From the NCBI GenBank assembly GCA_947396885.1, contig OX377201.1, positions 64,702,983 to 64,766,982 on the forward strand: a stretch of 64,000 nt of DNA, in the 5' to 3' direction. Below are positions 47,336 to 58,639 of this stretch, in pieces. Position numbers and translations under genes: made by a program. The notes beneath the pieces are model-generated. The model ran no database searches. It was not told where the DNA came from and saw only the letters and a list, made by a program, of their open reading frames with translations. This DNA comes from Heligmosomoides polygyrus polygyrus. Its lineage: Eukaryota > Nematoda > Chromadorea > Rhabditida > Heligmosomidae. Each line of letters begins with the position of its first letter. The stretch's first letter is position 1.

Positions 47336-47789
47336 ATGGAAATGGACCAAATGAAGTTTCGAATTCTAACTGTTCTATAGTTGAAAATAACGATTTTCTG
47401 CAGCAGTTCTCGAAATAATCGGTGGACTTCAACATTTAGATTTTTTAAACAGAATGTCATACGCAGCATATTTTTCTGTCTTGAAAAAATAGCTGCGCAT
47501 AGGAGAATAAAGGAAGAACGCGTGCTTACTCCCAAAAGAAAATTACAAAGGCAATAAATTATGTATGTGGGCTAGAAAATAGTCAATTTTTTTCAGTTTT
47601 TAGGGGAACCTCAAACCCCCAGCCCCCATACATAGAAACTGCTACCTTTAGAGTATGCTTTATGGCCGCATGACCGCGCTTTTTATCTAATTTTCCGACG
47701 TTCGTTTTTTCAAGACAAAAAGACACGTGTGGTGGCATGACATTCTGTTAAAATCGGCAAAAAACCTACCCTTCTGCTTTTTCGAAAAC

Positions 47790-47935
47790 TGTTGCAGAAA
47801 ATCTTTATTTTTAACTGTACAACAAATATACAGCAATGAAAACTTCATATGATTCAATTTCATTTATATTTCCTTCAGCGAACGCGCGAATCTCCACAAT
47901 GTTGAACCCACAGTTAGGAAGAAAAGCATTTAAGA
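47790..47935 (+). repeat. exon-like module, copy 3
   Basis: gaaaatctttatttttaactg, then tccttcag and gaacgcgcgaatctccac, matching copies 1 and 2. Confidence 0.5.
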
Positions 47936-48111
47936 AATAGACAATTTACCTAAAATGCTGAAAAATAAAAACAGAGAATAAGAATATTGATGTGCCGGAA
48001 ACAACGATCTAGTCTATAATGCTTTAACACATTTGCTTAAGCCTGGAGCGGCTGGTAGAGAGGCTATATGTTGTTACATGATGTTTTGTTGCGATCAAAA
48101 CTCCTGCGCCA

Positions 48112-48185
48112 GGCGGAACTCGTACCCGCATCTTCTGCTTTCCGGACAGCGATGTTCGCCCTACACCACCGCCGCTGTTTAACCG
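48112..48185 (-). repeat. tRNA-like sequence (SINE head or tRNA relic)
   Basis: The minus strand has an A-box-like TGGTGTAGGGCGAACA (plus 48153-48168) and a B-box-like GGGTACGAGTTCC (plus 48115-48127), about 25 nt apart. A partial relative is at 10345-10400. It does not fold into an obvious full cloverleaf by eye. Confidence 0.45.
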
Positions 48186-48845
48186 CACGTAACATCCGCG
48201 ATATCCTCCAGGTCTCTCAGCACCCAGCCGTGATATATAGTTTCGATCTAGTATATAATTCGCATCAACCTGTCACCGTCCCATTTCGTCTCTATTAGCT
48301 AAGCTTTTCACTGGAATTGCTACTTGTAGTCGATCTCTTACACCTAGACGATGTTAAATATTGTCGTAATTGTATCGTTGAGCCATAGGATGCCCCATCA
48401 GACAAAGCAGTGATCACCTCCAATGGGTGAAAACTGCTATTGGAAGTTGTTGATGAAGCCCGAACATCAATCTGTTTCACAGTACTGTTCCTACCGTCGC
48501 AGGCAATCTAATTTTAAGATTGATTACTTAAGATTGGAAAGGTTTCATGCAGTTTCGTGGGATGACAGTGAGTTCCTATACCTAAATATTATACATGGCG
48601 CTGTTCTGTTCACCAGCGCACCCACAGAGATCACAATTTTTGCCTTTTTCTTCTCTACATTTCAAGCAAATTCATCAAGAAGATACGTTTCTGGAAACCC
48701 TTTTCTCACTCTATTTTGAAGCCGGCCCTTCCTTGTCACTGTCTTTCCTATCGCAAGGACTCGTCAAAGTCTTCCCCTAACTTGTTGCCGATAATACGTA
48801 AGGCTGCAATGAGTTGGAAAAATTGAATGATCAGTCGTGCAAATA

Positions 48846-49137
48846 AGGATAAGCATAAAGGACGGCGTTACTCAATCCTTGGTGGGATACGCCACACATT
48901 GAACTTCTACGGGGTGTCGTGGAGGCGAGTTGAATGCGTATTTGGCCATAAAATGACTTGCGGTGGCCAGCCGATGAACAAGTCAGCGCTTTATCCTTTT
49001 CAGACAAGTCTGGTACCAATTCACCAACCCCGGAGGGATGGAAGGCTTGGTTGGCCTGGGCGAGAAATCCGAACCAGGAACCTGTTATCGGGTACACGCG
49101 ATAGCCTGCGCCTCCTCCGACTGCGCTTCACGCGCCC
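48846..49137 (-). mobile_element. tRNA-derived SINE, copy 2
   Basis: 292 bp aligning with 9636-9919, with its own flanking duplication: cagtcgtgcaaata (48832-48845) against cagtcgtgcacata (49138-49151), 13 of 14. The minus strand has GAAGCGCAGTCGG (A-box position) and CCTGGTTCGGATTT (B-box position, plus 49065-49078). The tail is pyrimidine-rich (cctttatgcttatcctt). Confidence 0.75.
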
Positions 49138-49151
49138 CAGTCGTGCACATA

Positions 49152-49790
49152 CTTAAAATTATGAAGCGCGCAGTTTTTAAAAAAGCAACAAGAACATCTC
49201 TATAACACCGCAAATGAGGGGAGACCTCAATTAGGAGCAGAAGCGAGCGGAAAGGAAAATATGCTGGAGTGGCTGGAGGACGCCGTAGGAGCAGGGTATT
49301 CAGCCACCGCTTCTATTGAAAGAAATTTCTTATGGACGATATGTTCTAGAAAAGCTAAAATAACAGCGCGCCTAACACTACTTCCTAGGAATATGACGCC
49401 ACACAGAGATTAGCGGCGTATAGCAATTATTTGTATTTCACGATTTTCTAGTAATGGCTCCCCTAGTACCATGTTTTCTAAACCAAACTGTTTAGTAGCA
49501 AAACGTACATTTCGGCGTAGCAAGTATTTGATGATCTGTACGGGAATTTCGCAAGAGAATTCAGGAAGCAAGCTAATGGATAAGAGCAGATTGTGCTGGT
49601 GAGAAATAAAGAACATGATATGAATAGATGAAAAGCTGTTGAAAATATATCCTAGGCTAGTACATAAAGAGTTTTTAAACATTCGCGCGTCAACCCCAAA
49701 TCAGACGTCTTTAAATTCATTCTTGCAGAGTTTAACATTGCCTTCGGATCGTAATCTCGTTGTCTCTAGTCAGAAGTACTCACGTTATTA
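49152..49790. other. no gene seen
   Basis: No long frame or repeat recognised. Confidence 0.4.
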
Positions 49791-49814
49791 TCGGTGCATC
49801 CTCGGATTTCTTAG

Positions 49815-49899
49815 AAACCTTCAAGGAAGACTTTTAATTGGTTTTTGGGTGGATCTTTATTTAGCAGGGCCTGACGTTTCGATTTCTCGTCGTCTTCAG
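49815..49899 (-). repeat. Penelope-like terminal motif, third copy
   Basis: tttttgggtgga...gcagggcctgacgtttcga, then ctcgtcgtcttcag. The core at 49872-49899 matches those at 35379-35407 and 36273-36301. The reverse complement is ctgaagacga...tcgaaacgtca. Confidence 0.6.
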
Positions 49900-50767
49900 C
49901 GGCGTGAACGCGAAGAACAAGTTCTATATGTGCTCTACTCCACCAACGACCCTGGCATTTCGGACCTACCCTACGAACACAAAGGACCAACTCACCACTT
50001 GGATTCACCACAAGGACTGATGTTCGCCCACGTCACTTTCCCAGTAAAGACGAGTGGGGCATACTGCACACCACTGTCGCCAATCAGTCCTTCATATTCA
50101 TATTGATCAGTCCATTTCTATCAGTTCATATTGACAAGCGGCAGAAAGCCACTCGTAGCGGAAAGGCACTCATCTCTGTTGTTTATTTCTGGATTTGCGA
50201 AAATCCAATGCCAGTGAATGCCTCTAACGCTCTCCTTGCCGAAATGTCTCCTTCAACGGCCAGAATGGTACATTTCACCCCAAAGTCATTTCCGTGATGC
50301 GCATCAATCCCATACTCTCAAGGTAGACTGGTTAGCAATCCACATCGTTTATGTACTTGGTAGACGTTGCTTTACACGTACTGCAAGAGCACATCCCGTT
50401 TCCCCGACGTGTTTGGTGTTACATGGCAAGTACTCGATCTGGTAAATTGCTCCTTCCCTTGAGCAATTGCCTAATCTACCACTTGAGCAAATAACGCTGT
50501 TTTCTAAGAAAGGCACTGCTGAACCCATTGCGAACTAACTGCCGCTTAATGTTGCCGTTAGGAATATTCACCAGGATGACAAGGTGTATAACCAATGGGG
50601 TTGCTTTACCATTCTTTTCTATTCTGTGGAACAAAGGTTTATTCTCAAGCTGTTATAGTAGAACCCACAATGGTGGTCAATGCATCGTACATACAGTACC
50701 GGACGCGTCTTTCGAATAGACGCCGAAAAACCGCACTTTTGCGGTTTCTGCGTCTTTTTGCTATGTC

Positions 50768-51421
50768 TCGCCCAAAATTCATCCTTTTGAAAAACGAAAA
50801 GTATATTTGAGCTCAGGAGATCGAGCTCTATCGTTTAGTGTATACACTTCATATAAAAGATTAAAAATGGCCAAAATTGAAAACTTCGCTCCATTGAGAA
50901 GGCCGGCCGCGGACGAGCTGTCGGCCGCGAGGCGCCGAAACCGTCGCATGCTCACAATTCCTCTAGTTTAAGGTTTTTTGAGAAACGGTTAGTACTTCTA
51001 GATTCGCCTCCTCGAGATCTACACAACCATTTATACAACTTCGCCACCGCATTTTCGCAGTGGGTGGTCAAAGATGACGGGAGCAGACTTTTTGCTATTG
51101 GAGAAGCTTATATCCCAGGAATATCCCATGTTCTCGGAGCATCTCAAGCATGACGTAAAGTGTTTCGTCATGCCAGGAGAGTGCGCCGTGCACAATGCAT
51201 ATAGGACCGAACCTATCAATCGAAGGGGGGGGTACAGTTTGTAGAGCATTTAGGGAGTTTTATTTGAAATTCTCAGTCGCCCTACTCAGGAATTGATGTA
51301 CTCTGTTCTGGCAAGACTTTGGAGTGCGCTGTGCACAATGTATGTAGAATCGATATAACTCGCCCAAGGTCATCCATTTGAAAAACCAAGGGTACATCTG
51401 AGCTCAGGAGATCGAGCTCAA
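50768..51421 (+). repeat. direct repeat pair (50768-50826, 51361-51421)
   Basis: tcgcccaa...tcatcc.tttgaaaaac and gagctcaggagatcgagctc occur in both. The DNA between has tgcgccgtgcacaatgcata at 51182 repeated, diverged, at 51328, and a GC-rich patch at 50902-50935. Confidence 0.65.
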
Positions 51422-51559
51422 GGCCGCGGCAGTAGGACAATGACGTCATCGATATTTTTGAGCCGGGCCATGTCTGATACCGTTCGATAGAGCTTTTCGT
51501 GGTGAATTGAATGGTTTTACTGCGAGCAGCATGAACTGTAATCTGGGCGATTAAGAGCG

Positions 51560-52067
51560 AACGGCATCAAGCTCCCACGCACTTCGGTTTTCAAGTACCT
51601 GGAATCAGCAGTAGCATCCGATGGCAATCTGATGACTGAAGTTAACTCACGCGTGAGTTCAGCCTGGTCCAAGTGGCGCTCGTTGACTGGCGTGCTCTGT
51701 GATAGGAAGATACCAGAGCACCTGAAGTCGAAATTCTACAGAGCAGTCGTCCGGCCGGTAGCAATGTATGGCACTGAGCGTTGGCCTGCTACCAGGGAAG
51801 TTGAAACGCGCCCCAACGTCATAGAGACGAAGATGCTGCGCTGGACGGCCGGAGTCACGCGCATGGACCGCACCCGAAACGATGCCATTCGGCAGAAGTT
51901 CGGTATCACCCGATAGCCGACAAGATGCGCGAAGCTCGCTTACGATGGTACGGTCACATTCTGCGTGGGAAAGAATACAGCATCCGCAAGATAGGCCTTG
52001 AGTTCGAAGTGTCAGGAAAGCGGCCTAGAGGACGCCCGAAGCAACGTTGGTCTGACTCGTTACATAC
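51560..52067 (+). pseudogene. LINE-B C-terminal part, inverted in place
   Basis: Plus strand: GIKLPRTSVFKYLESAVAS, KWRSLTGVLCDRKIPEHLKS, AVVRPVAMYGTERWPATRE and, after a short frame break, REARLRWYGHILRGKEYSIR and KRPRGRPKQRWSD. This is the RT thumb and tail. It starts at the codon after the point where the minus-strand copy at 52068 stops (IKVN then GI), so together they are one element whose 3' 0.5 kb is flipped. Confidence 0.85.
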
Positions 52068-53900
52068 GTTAACCTTGATGGAGCTGGACTCGTTAGATAC
52101 TCGGTCTTTTTAACGTTCAATTTGAGTCCAAACCGCTCAAAAGGATCACACGAAGCTTGCACCTCTCGCTTGAGTTTACATTTATCTTCGCATTACGTCA
52201 TCAGCATAAAGCAAAGTCCAGGGGAATAGCTTCTGAAGATCTCGTGTAAAGGCGTCCATCACGACAACAAAGAGGAGTGGGGAAAGCGCAGAACCCTAGT
52301 GTATCCCGACAGAGATGGGAAACTCCATCGAGGTTCCAGCTCCAGCTTGAACTCGGCTCTTCGGACAAGAGTGGATAATTCGCATCCACTCTATGAGCTC
52401 TTCAGGAACTCCGTGATTTCGCAAGACGTACCATATCACTTCATGCGGTACGCGGTTAAAGGCCTTCTCCAAGCCGAGGAAGGCAATATGCACTGGCTTC
52501 TATTTCTCGCGGTGCTTCTTAGCAAGACTGTAGATACCGCTCACCATCGTGCGATTCGAGCTTCACGTTGACATCTCCGTAATGAGTGACTTTTGCAACA
52601 TCCACGGCCTTCTTTGCAGCTTTCCTCACTTCTTAGTACTTCCGCCAGTTATCGGCTGTCTTGTCGCTGAGAAACACGTGATAGAGCGACTTCTTCTCTC
52701 GAACTTTTGCTTTCACGTCGTCTATCCATAGCCACGTCTGCTTTTCGACCTTGCGTCGTCCAGGCACCGTGATGCCGAGGTCCAGCCTTGCAGCATCACG
52801 TATCGCGTCGGTCGCCATCTTCCAAGTTTCGTCGACAGTTGTCACTGTCGGTAACCGCACGCGAGAAATCACAGCTGCTTCCTTCTCTTTCATTCGCCAC
52901 CACTTGATTCTTGGTGCATCGCATTGCTCGACCTGCACCCTAACGCCTTGGAGGGGCGATCTTTAGGGTGCAGATCAGCGGTGGGTACTGTGGGGCAACT
53001 GTCTCATACGGAACGACCTTCGCATCTGTGACAAGTCTTCGGTCGCGATCCTTCAGAAGGACGAAATCTGAGACTTGGAGCTCCCACTATAGTATGAGAT
53101 GAGGTGGGAGTCGCGTTTACAAAACACGGTATTCACTATGGTGAGGTTATGCGATTCCGCATATTCAAGGGTACGCTCACCATCTGCGTTACGCGACCCG
53201 TAACCGAATCCACTGTGACAGCTGTACCCGTCTTTCGACGCGCCGACATGCCCATTAAGGTCACCAGCGACCATGACATCTTTCGACGCCTATGCAACAA
53301 CACCTCTGCTGTCTTCTCATCAAGCAGGCTCCAAAACTCATCTTGGCTTGATCGGAGCAGCCAGTCTGCGGAGCACGCGCAGAGAAAACGTGATAGAGTA
53401 GCTTCTTAGCGGCGACAACGATCTTCATCAATCGATCGTCAAAGCGTTCGACGCTTACAATCGAGTCACGAAACCATTCAGAAACGTTGACTCCAACTCC
53501 ACTGGTGGTCCTGGGACTTCCGCATAGAACGGCCTTAAAGCCTCGTCCTGTCCCTTGACTTGTGGCAGGACCACCTCGTCTCCTGCTCCGCACAGCAGTA
53601 AACTCTTCTACGCTCCAGTGCTTCAACCAACTCACACGAGCTGCCCGTCAACGTACTCACATTCAGTGTTGCCACGCGGGTCCTGCTTACGTTACGGGAC
53701 TTTCGGACTAGCTCAGTTGCCCCGCGATGGCGGCGTCGCATCAGGGACCTTCGCATACTTCTCACACTCGCCAGGCTCTGCGAGTGCGCGTCGGCTCCCG
53801 CGGACCCCGTAGCACTATCTCGATACTCATGTAACGTCATCAACCATATGATGTAACATGGGTCTTCGTAGGCCGGCCTGTCACAAGGGCCTGTCGCCTA
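52068..53900 (-). pseudogene. LINE-B: leader, endonuclease, linker, partial RT
   Basis: Minus strand from about 53900. The leader aligns with 11515 onward. Endonuclease: TLNVSTLTGSSCELVEALER, EQETRWSCHKS, GFKAVLCGSPRTTSGVGV and, after a frameshift, VAGDLNGHVGASKDGYSCHS (metal-binding DLN). Linker: KEKEAAVISRVRLPTVTTVD to SLYHVFLSDKTADNWRKY. An internal deletion then joins GERYLQS to KHREK, removing the RT fingers. Then HIAFLGLEKAFNRVPHEVIW (motif A, Asp replaced by Gly) and remnants of motifs B and C to 52068. Dead several times over. Confidence 0.88.
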
Positions 53901-55400
53901 TTCGAGTGTCCGTGTTTAGCTTAGCTTGCAGAGCGAGCAGTTTCCAGTGGCACCACGTGGAGGAACGGACATCGCCACCTGTTCAACTCTGAACTAAATT
54001 ATAATATAATAGTGAGAATTTAAAAGTAGAAAACTGCAGAAAATTGCGATCCGATCCAACACGAGACATGGTATAATTGTAGCAATCAATTTACGAAAGA
54101 AACCAATGTTGTGAGGAAGCATAAAGGGAAAATAACGGGTGCTTGAATGTCTCATAGTGAGCGAATTCTGTGGTGGACGACTAACTATTTCCGAGTTCGA
54201 GAGGCAAGCACTGGATTCAAGCTAGCGTCCAACGCTCTTGTGTTGGAATAACACTCAATGGTTACCCTAGAGCATGCGACTACGGTAGCTCAGAGCGCTT
54301 CGCCGGACAAGGTGACCTAGAAGAAGAGCACGACGGTAACAGCGACTACGGCGGCTCCACCCACTGCTCGTCGTAGTAACGGGGGATAATTGTCAGCCAC
54401 TACGAGAACGAAAACAACTTTCGATTCCAAGCAAAAAAAGCGAGCTCTGTTAAAAGTCTAGGATTTCCATGGCGTTGGCTTTCATCTGACGAAGTTTGGA
54501 GTGAACAAAATTCGCAACAACTACAACCATCGATGTTCAGCAGCCAGCGCGAATGAATGGCGGATCTGTGCTCTTCAGGAGGAGGCGTGCTGAGCCCCCT
54601 CCCCCCCCCCCCTCCTTTCTTTGAATATTAACATATTGCGAAGGAGGGTTATTTTAGATCATATGCAGGTACTCTCATCGATGGCTACTCACCTAGAGAT
54701 CTTTTCCAAGAGTATTTCGTACAGCAGAATGCCATCCGAAGTGGTATGGAAATTCGCAGATGGAATTAGGTTAACAGACCGATGTGAAATTCAACCAGCT
54801 CAGTGGCAGCGGTGCTGTACCTTTTGTATGCCTTTCCTCTCCACACCTTTCTAGGCCGCTGAACCAACCACAAACTTGAAGCATCTCTACACTGTGTAGT
54901 GTGGAAAACTTACATAGATTAAGCTGCAAGCCTTTTTCAAATACTTAGATAAATTCGCGAAGGAGTGAGTGCTTTTAAAACGATACAAAGTCTAAACGAT
55001 CTCCTACGGGTTCAAAGACGGAATTCATCAGAATTTCAAGATAGATCAGCAAGTAAACATGCTTTACAATGAAGAAAATATAATCAGATATAGGAGTTAT
55101 AGGGAATTTTAGTTAGTAGCAGTTTCAGATCTGAAGCAGGTGATAGCTTTCGAAATATAAACTGTGAAAACCGACTGACTTTTCCTTGCAACCTAATACT
55201 AGGCGCAAACCAAAGGCATGTATTCACAAAAGTGAAATTTCCGAGTAAGTAAAATTCCGATAAAGCTTTAGTCTAGAAAAAGCGCTCCCCGTCACGGCGC
55301 GACTAGTGAAGTTCAGTCGTACTCAGCTGGCACGTCAACATGGCCTGCGCGTGCCAGCTCCTGGCCGATGCTGAACCTCCTCAATAGACAAGTTCTGATC
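53901..55400. other. no gene seen; poly-C run
   Basis: A run of C with two interruptions lies at about 54594-54616. The rest is unrecognised, with short frames only. Confidence 0.45.
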
Positions 55401-55408
55401 AATTTCGA

Positions 55409-55612
55409 ATTTCGAATGATCGAATATTATTCGATTCTCAAAATTTCGAAATTCGAATGATCGAATATTATCCGATTTTCAAAATTTCGAATTCCGATTG
55501 ATCGAATAATATTCGATTTCCAAAATTTCGAATTTCGAATGATCGAATATTATTCGAATCTCAAAAATTCGAATTTCGAATAATCGAATTTCGAATTGTC
55601 GAATATTCGAAT
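55409..55612 (+). repeat. 41-bp tandem array, type 2
   Basis: Five units exactly 41 bp apart (55409, 55450, 55491, 55532, 55573), each with attcgaatgatcgaatatta-like and ttcaaaatttcga blocks. It ends in attcgaataatcaaacg and gaacacccca, reminiscent of a hAT-like right end (acgcacacccctg). Confidence 0.95.
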
Positions 55613-55639
55613 AATCAAACGAACACCCCATTTATTGTG

Positions 55640-56630
55640 GTCACCCAATGATTGACATTAACTTATTTTTTATTACTCACCGTAAACTGCGTTCGACAGA
55701 GCGGCATATACAAAGGCTCAGATTGTCATTACTCTATACCAGTTGGTTAATTGCGAAAAGGATCGGTAATTATCAATTGTGCATCGATTCCTATCAATGG
55801 ATCTCCTGTCCCGTGGCCGACATACTCCCGCTACTCTTCCGTAAAATCAGGGTTAGTAGAGTGGAGTGTGGCGAGTCCAGTGAGTGATAAGCGCTACTGA
55901 GGGTGAAGGCTACTAGCGAGGCGAGGGCGAGCTGAGGACCGAACCGAGGCTGTGGAAATCAGTGTCCAGGCTCAGATGCCGTTGTTCAAGCGCCACGAAG
56001 GCTGCTCCATCCATTTCCTTCAGGAGACCAAAAGACGGTGACAAAGGTATAATGACAATCAAGCACTCTTACTTCCCTAAGAATTCGTGCCCCGAGAAGA
56101 GAGAAACACCCTGATTAGGCAGAGCTAGATTGTTATACATCTTGCTCCATAGGTTACTGTCTCCTTAGGTTATACCGAAGCTTCTATGTGGTAAAAGAAA
56201 GGTTAGCATGGATGAAGAAGTAGCACAAGGGCGATCTGGTGCAGAAGAGGCTCATCGGGGGCTCATGAGTGGCATTCTTGTACTCCATAGCCATTGCTCC
56301 TCCTCTCTTCTTTAAGGTCTTTGCTGGCAGAAAGCAGGACCTTCCCCGGCTCCAGAAAGTGCTACCTCCCTACCGCAGCTCCTTCCGGTTTTAATCGTTC
56401 CGTTGCTGTACTTGGGGTAGAAATACAAATCGGAGACTCTGCCGTAGTATACCGAAGGCAAAAGCGTCATTGAACAGCCATAACACTATTCACTCGTTAT
56501 TCCCGTGACTGGCCGCAGGAGGATCGATGGCGTTCAAAGGAAGCAGGGACGCAGCGGAACGTTTGCCCGCTTTTACCTCGCGTGGACTAACAAAGGAAGT
56601 GTCTGAAGCGTATGCCTGAGCGGGAAGAGC
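55640..56630. other. no gene seen
   Basis: Short frames only. No inverted repeat noticed. Confidence 0.4.
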
Positions 56631-56633
56631 GAG

Positions 56634-57905
56634 TCATATAGCGTAGTGGATAGAGATGTTGCTTCATGCGAGGGAGATAGAGGGTTCAATTCTGCCGCGC
56701 TGCTGCACTTTTGCATTTCAACTAATTGTTGAGATTTGACGTACTCTGCCGTCTATATCATTTCAGAGGTTTTCTACTCATTTTTCCAGCTGCATGCTTT
56801 GGTATTCAACACAATGATGCATAAACATTCAATATCAGTGATACACAGGCACAATGTGCATGAAGAAGAAGCAGTGGTCACAATACGGGCAGCGTATAAA
56901 GGCTACTGGCTCCTCACAGTTTGTTTCCCTAGATGGACCGAAACCCTCGGGAAAAACCATCCTGCTCGTATTTTCAAAGTCCAGGATGATGTCGCAAGTG
57001 GTTCCAACGAAGAAACGAGGTCTGTGGATCCCGCAACGGCCATCGATACACTCCTTCTCTCATCTTTGCCTGTCAACCGGAAATCAGAGGTAGCTGAAGG
57101 TTTCTTAAACCAACCACCAACAATGTCCGCCAATGCTGAGTGGTGATCCACCTACTTACGCAGAAGTGTGGCCCACCTTTAGGCAAGGAATCTTCAAGGG
57201 AAGAAAGCAAGCTGGCCGAACGGATGGCCAACATACTCAAGGACTTCGAAGCACGTCAACTTGAGGTTGACGAAGAACAGCTGGAAGTGGTGATAGAGAT
57301 TGGGATCCGCATGATGAACTAATAATAAAACTAATAATAATAATAATAAACGTGGAGATGCAAGCAAGAATTGGACATATGATAACGTTTTCGGGTGGAA
57401 TGGTTTCACTCCCACGTCATTGTGCACGACCCTCCTTTTAACCCGCAAAAAAAGGACAACATCCTGAAGGTAGATGTTGAAGCTGCGGATAGCTGAAGGA
57501 GAACGAATTTGTTATAATGACATTGAAGGTGGTGTCGCTGGTATACCTGTGAGGGCCTGTAGCTTTTAAACGCTGTCCGATTGTGACCAGTGCTTCTGTT
57601 TCATGCACTTTGGGCCTGTGCATCACTGGTGTTGAACGTTCATACATCGTTGAGCAGCTTTCTCATTGCTTTGCGGTTAAAAAAACCGGTCACTAATAAA
57701 CAAGTGGCAAGAAATTTACTCTCCACGGTGTACAACTGGAAAATTAGGCAAAACATTTTAAAGTTGTATAGATGTCAGAATCGTTCAACTCTCAACCAAA
57801 CATATGAAATGCAAAAATGCAGCAGAGCAGGAGAATCGAATCCACGACCTCCCACCCATGAAACAACGTCTCTATCCACTGAGCTCCGGGCCGCTTGGCG
57901 GGCGT
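56634..57905. repeat. inverted repeat with a tRNA-like head at each outer end
   Basis: Left head (plus): A-box-like tagcgtagtggatagag at 56638, B-box gggttcaattc at 56682-56692, then gctgcacttttgcatttca. Right head (minus): gagctcagtggatagag (57870-57886), ggattcgattc (57833-57843), then gctgcatttttgcatttca. The arms stay similar inward, for example gtgatacacaggcacaatgt (56838) mirrored near 57605-57625. Spacer about 0.6 kb. Two SINEs in head-out inverted arrangement, or a foldback carrying tRNA-like ends. Confidence 0.65.
57320..57351 (+). repeat. AAT microsatellite
   Basis: (taa)n with one interruption, within the spacer of the 56634 inverted repeat. Confidence 0.9.
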
Positions 57906-58209
57906 GCAAGACCCACCAATTCTATTGTAACGGACTTCCTACTCCTTGTGTTTAACGATTTGGCAGAAATAAACCCATTTTTATACCAATTGAGGGGTGG
58001 AGATTCTCCTTATATGACTCGCTCTTCCCTTTCAGACATACGCTCCAGACCCTTCCCTTGTCAGATTGCATACACACAATTCGGCCACTTTGGGTGACAC
58101 GCGAAACAGAACATCGTTCTTATCAAAAGGTCACAATTCCCTGGTTTTCGAAGAGGACCGCCATTAACTTGTTAAGAGATTGATAAAGAATATTCGAAAT
58201 TCGAAGCCT

Positions 58210-58440
58210 TCGAATATTCGAATAAACGAGCATTTGAATATAGGGCTTTCTCGAACATTCGAATAAACGAATAATCCGAATATTGGACTTTCTCGAATAT
58301 TCGAATAAATGAATAATGCGAATATTGGACTTTCTCGAATATTCGAATAAACGAATAATTCAAATATTGGACTTTCTTCGAATAGTCGAATATTCGAACA
58401 TTCGAAATTTGAATTTATTCGAAATTCGACTATTCGAAAT
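58210..58440 (+). repeat. 41-43-bp tandem array, type 3
   Basis: Units begin tcgaa(t/c)attcgaataaa at 58210, 58251, 58293 and 58335, with a last partial unit at 58378. Each ends in gaatattggactttc. Further ttcgaa motifs follow to 58445. Confidence 0.95.
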
Positions 58441-58639
58441 TCGAAAAGGACAAAGGTATAATGTGTATGTGACGTTCCTACAGCGGTCTACATACCATTC
58501 TCATCTGCTTCGTTTAAAATGGAGTTCTAAAAACTCAAAATCAACCAGTTTCTGCTTAAACCGAGTTCTTCGCAACCCATAGCTCATACAGGATTACTGT
58601 CGAACCAAGCCAGGCACCTTCTAGATCAATATTGTCTCG

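Noticed and set aside
7917..58440. CRISPR-like reading of the regular 41-42-bp arrays
   Set aside because: The units are contiguous diverged repeats without constant repeat plus unique spacers, and the DNA is eukaryotic.
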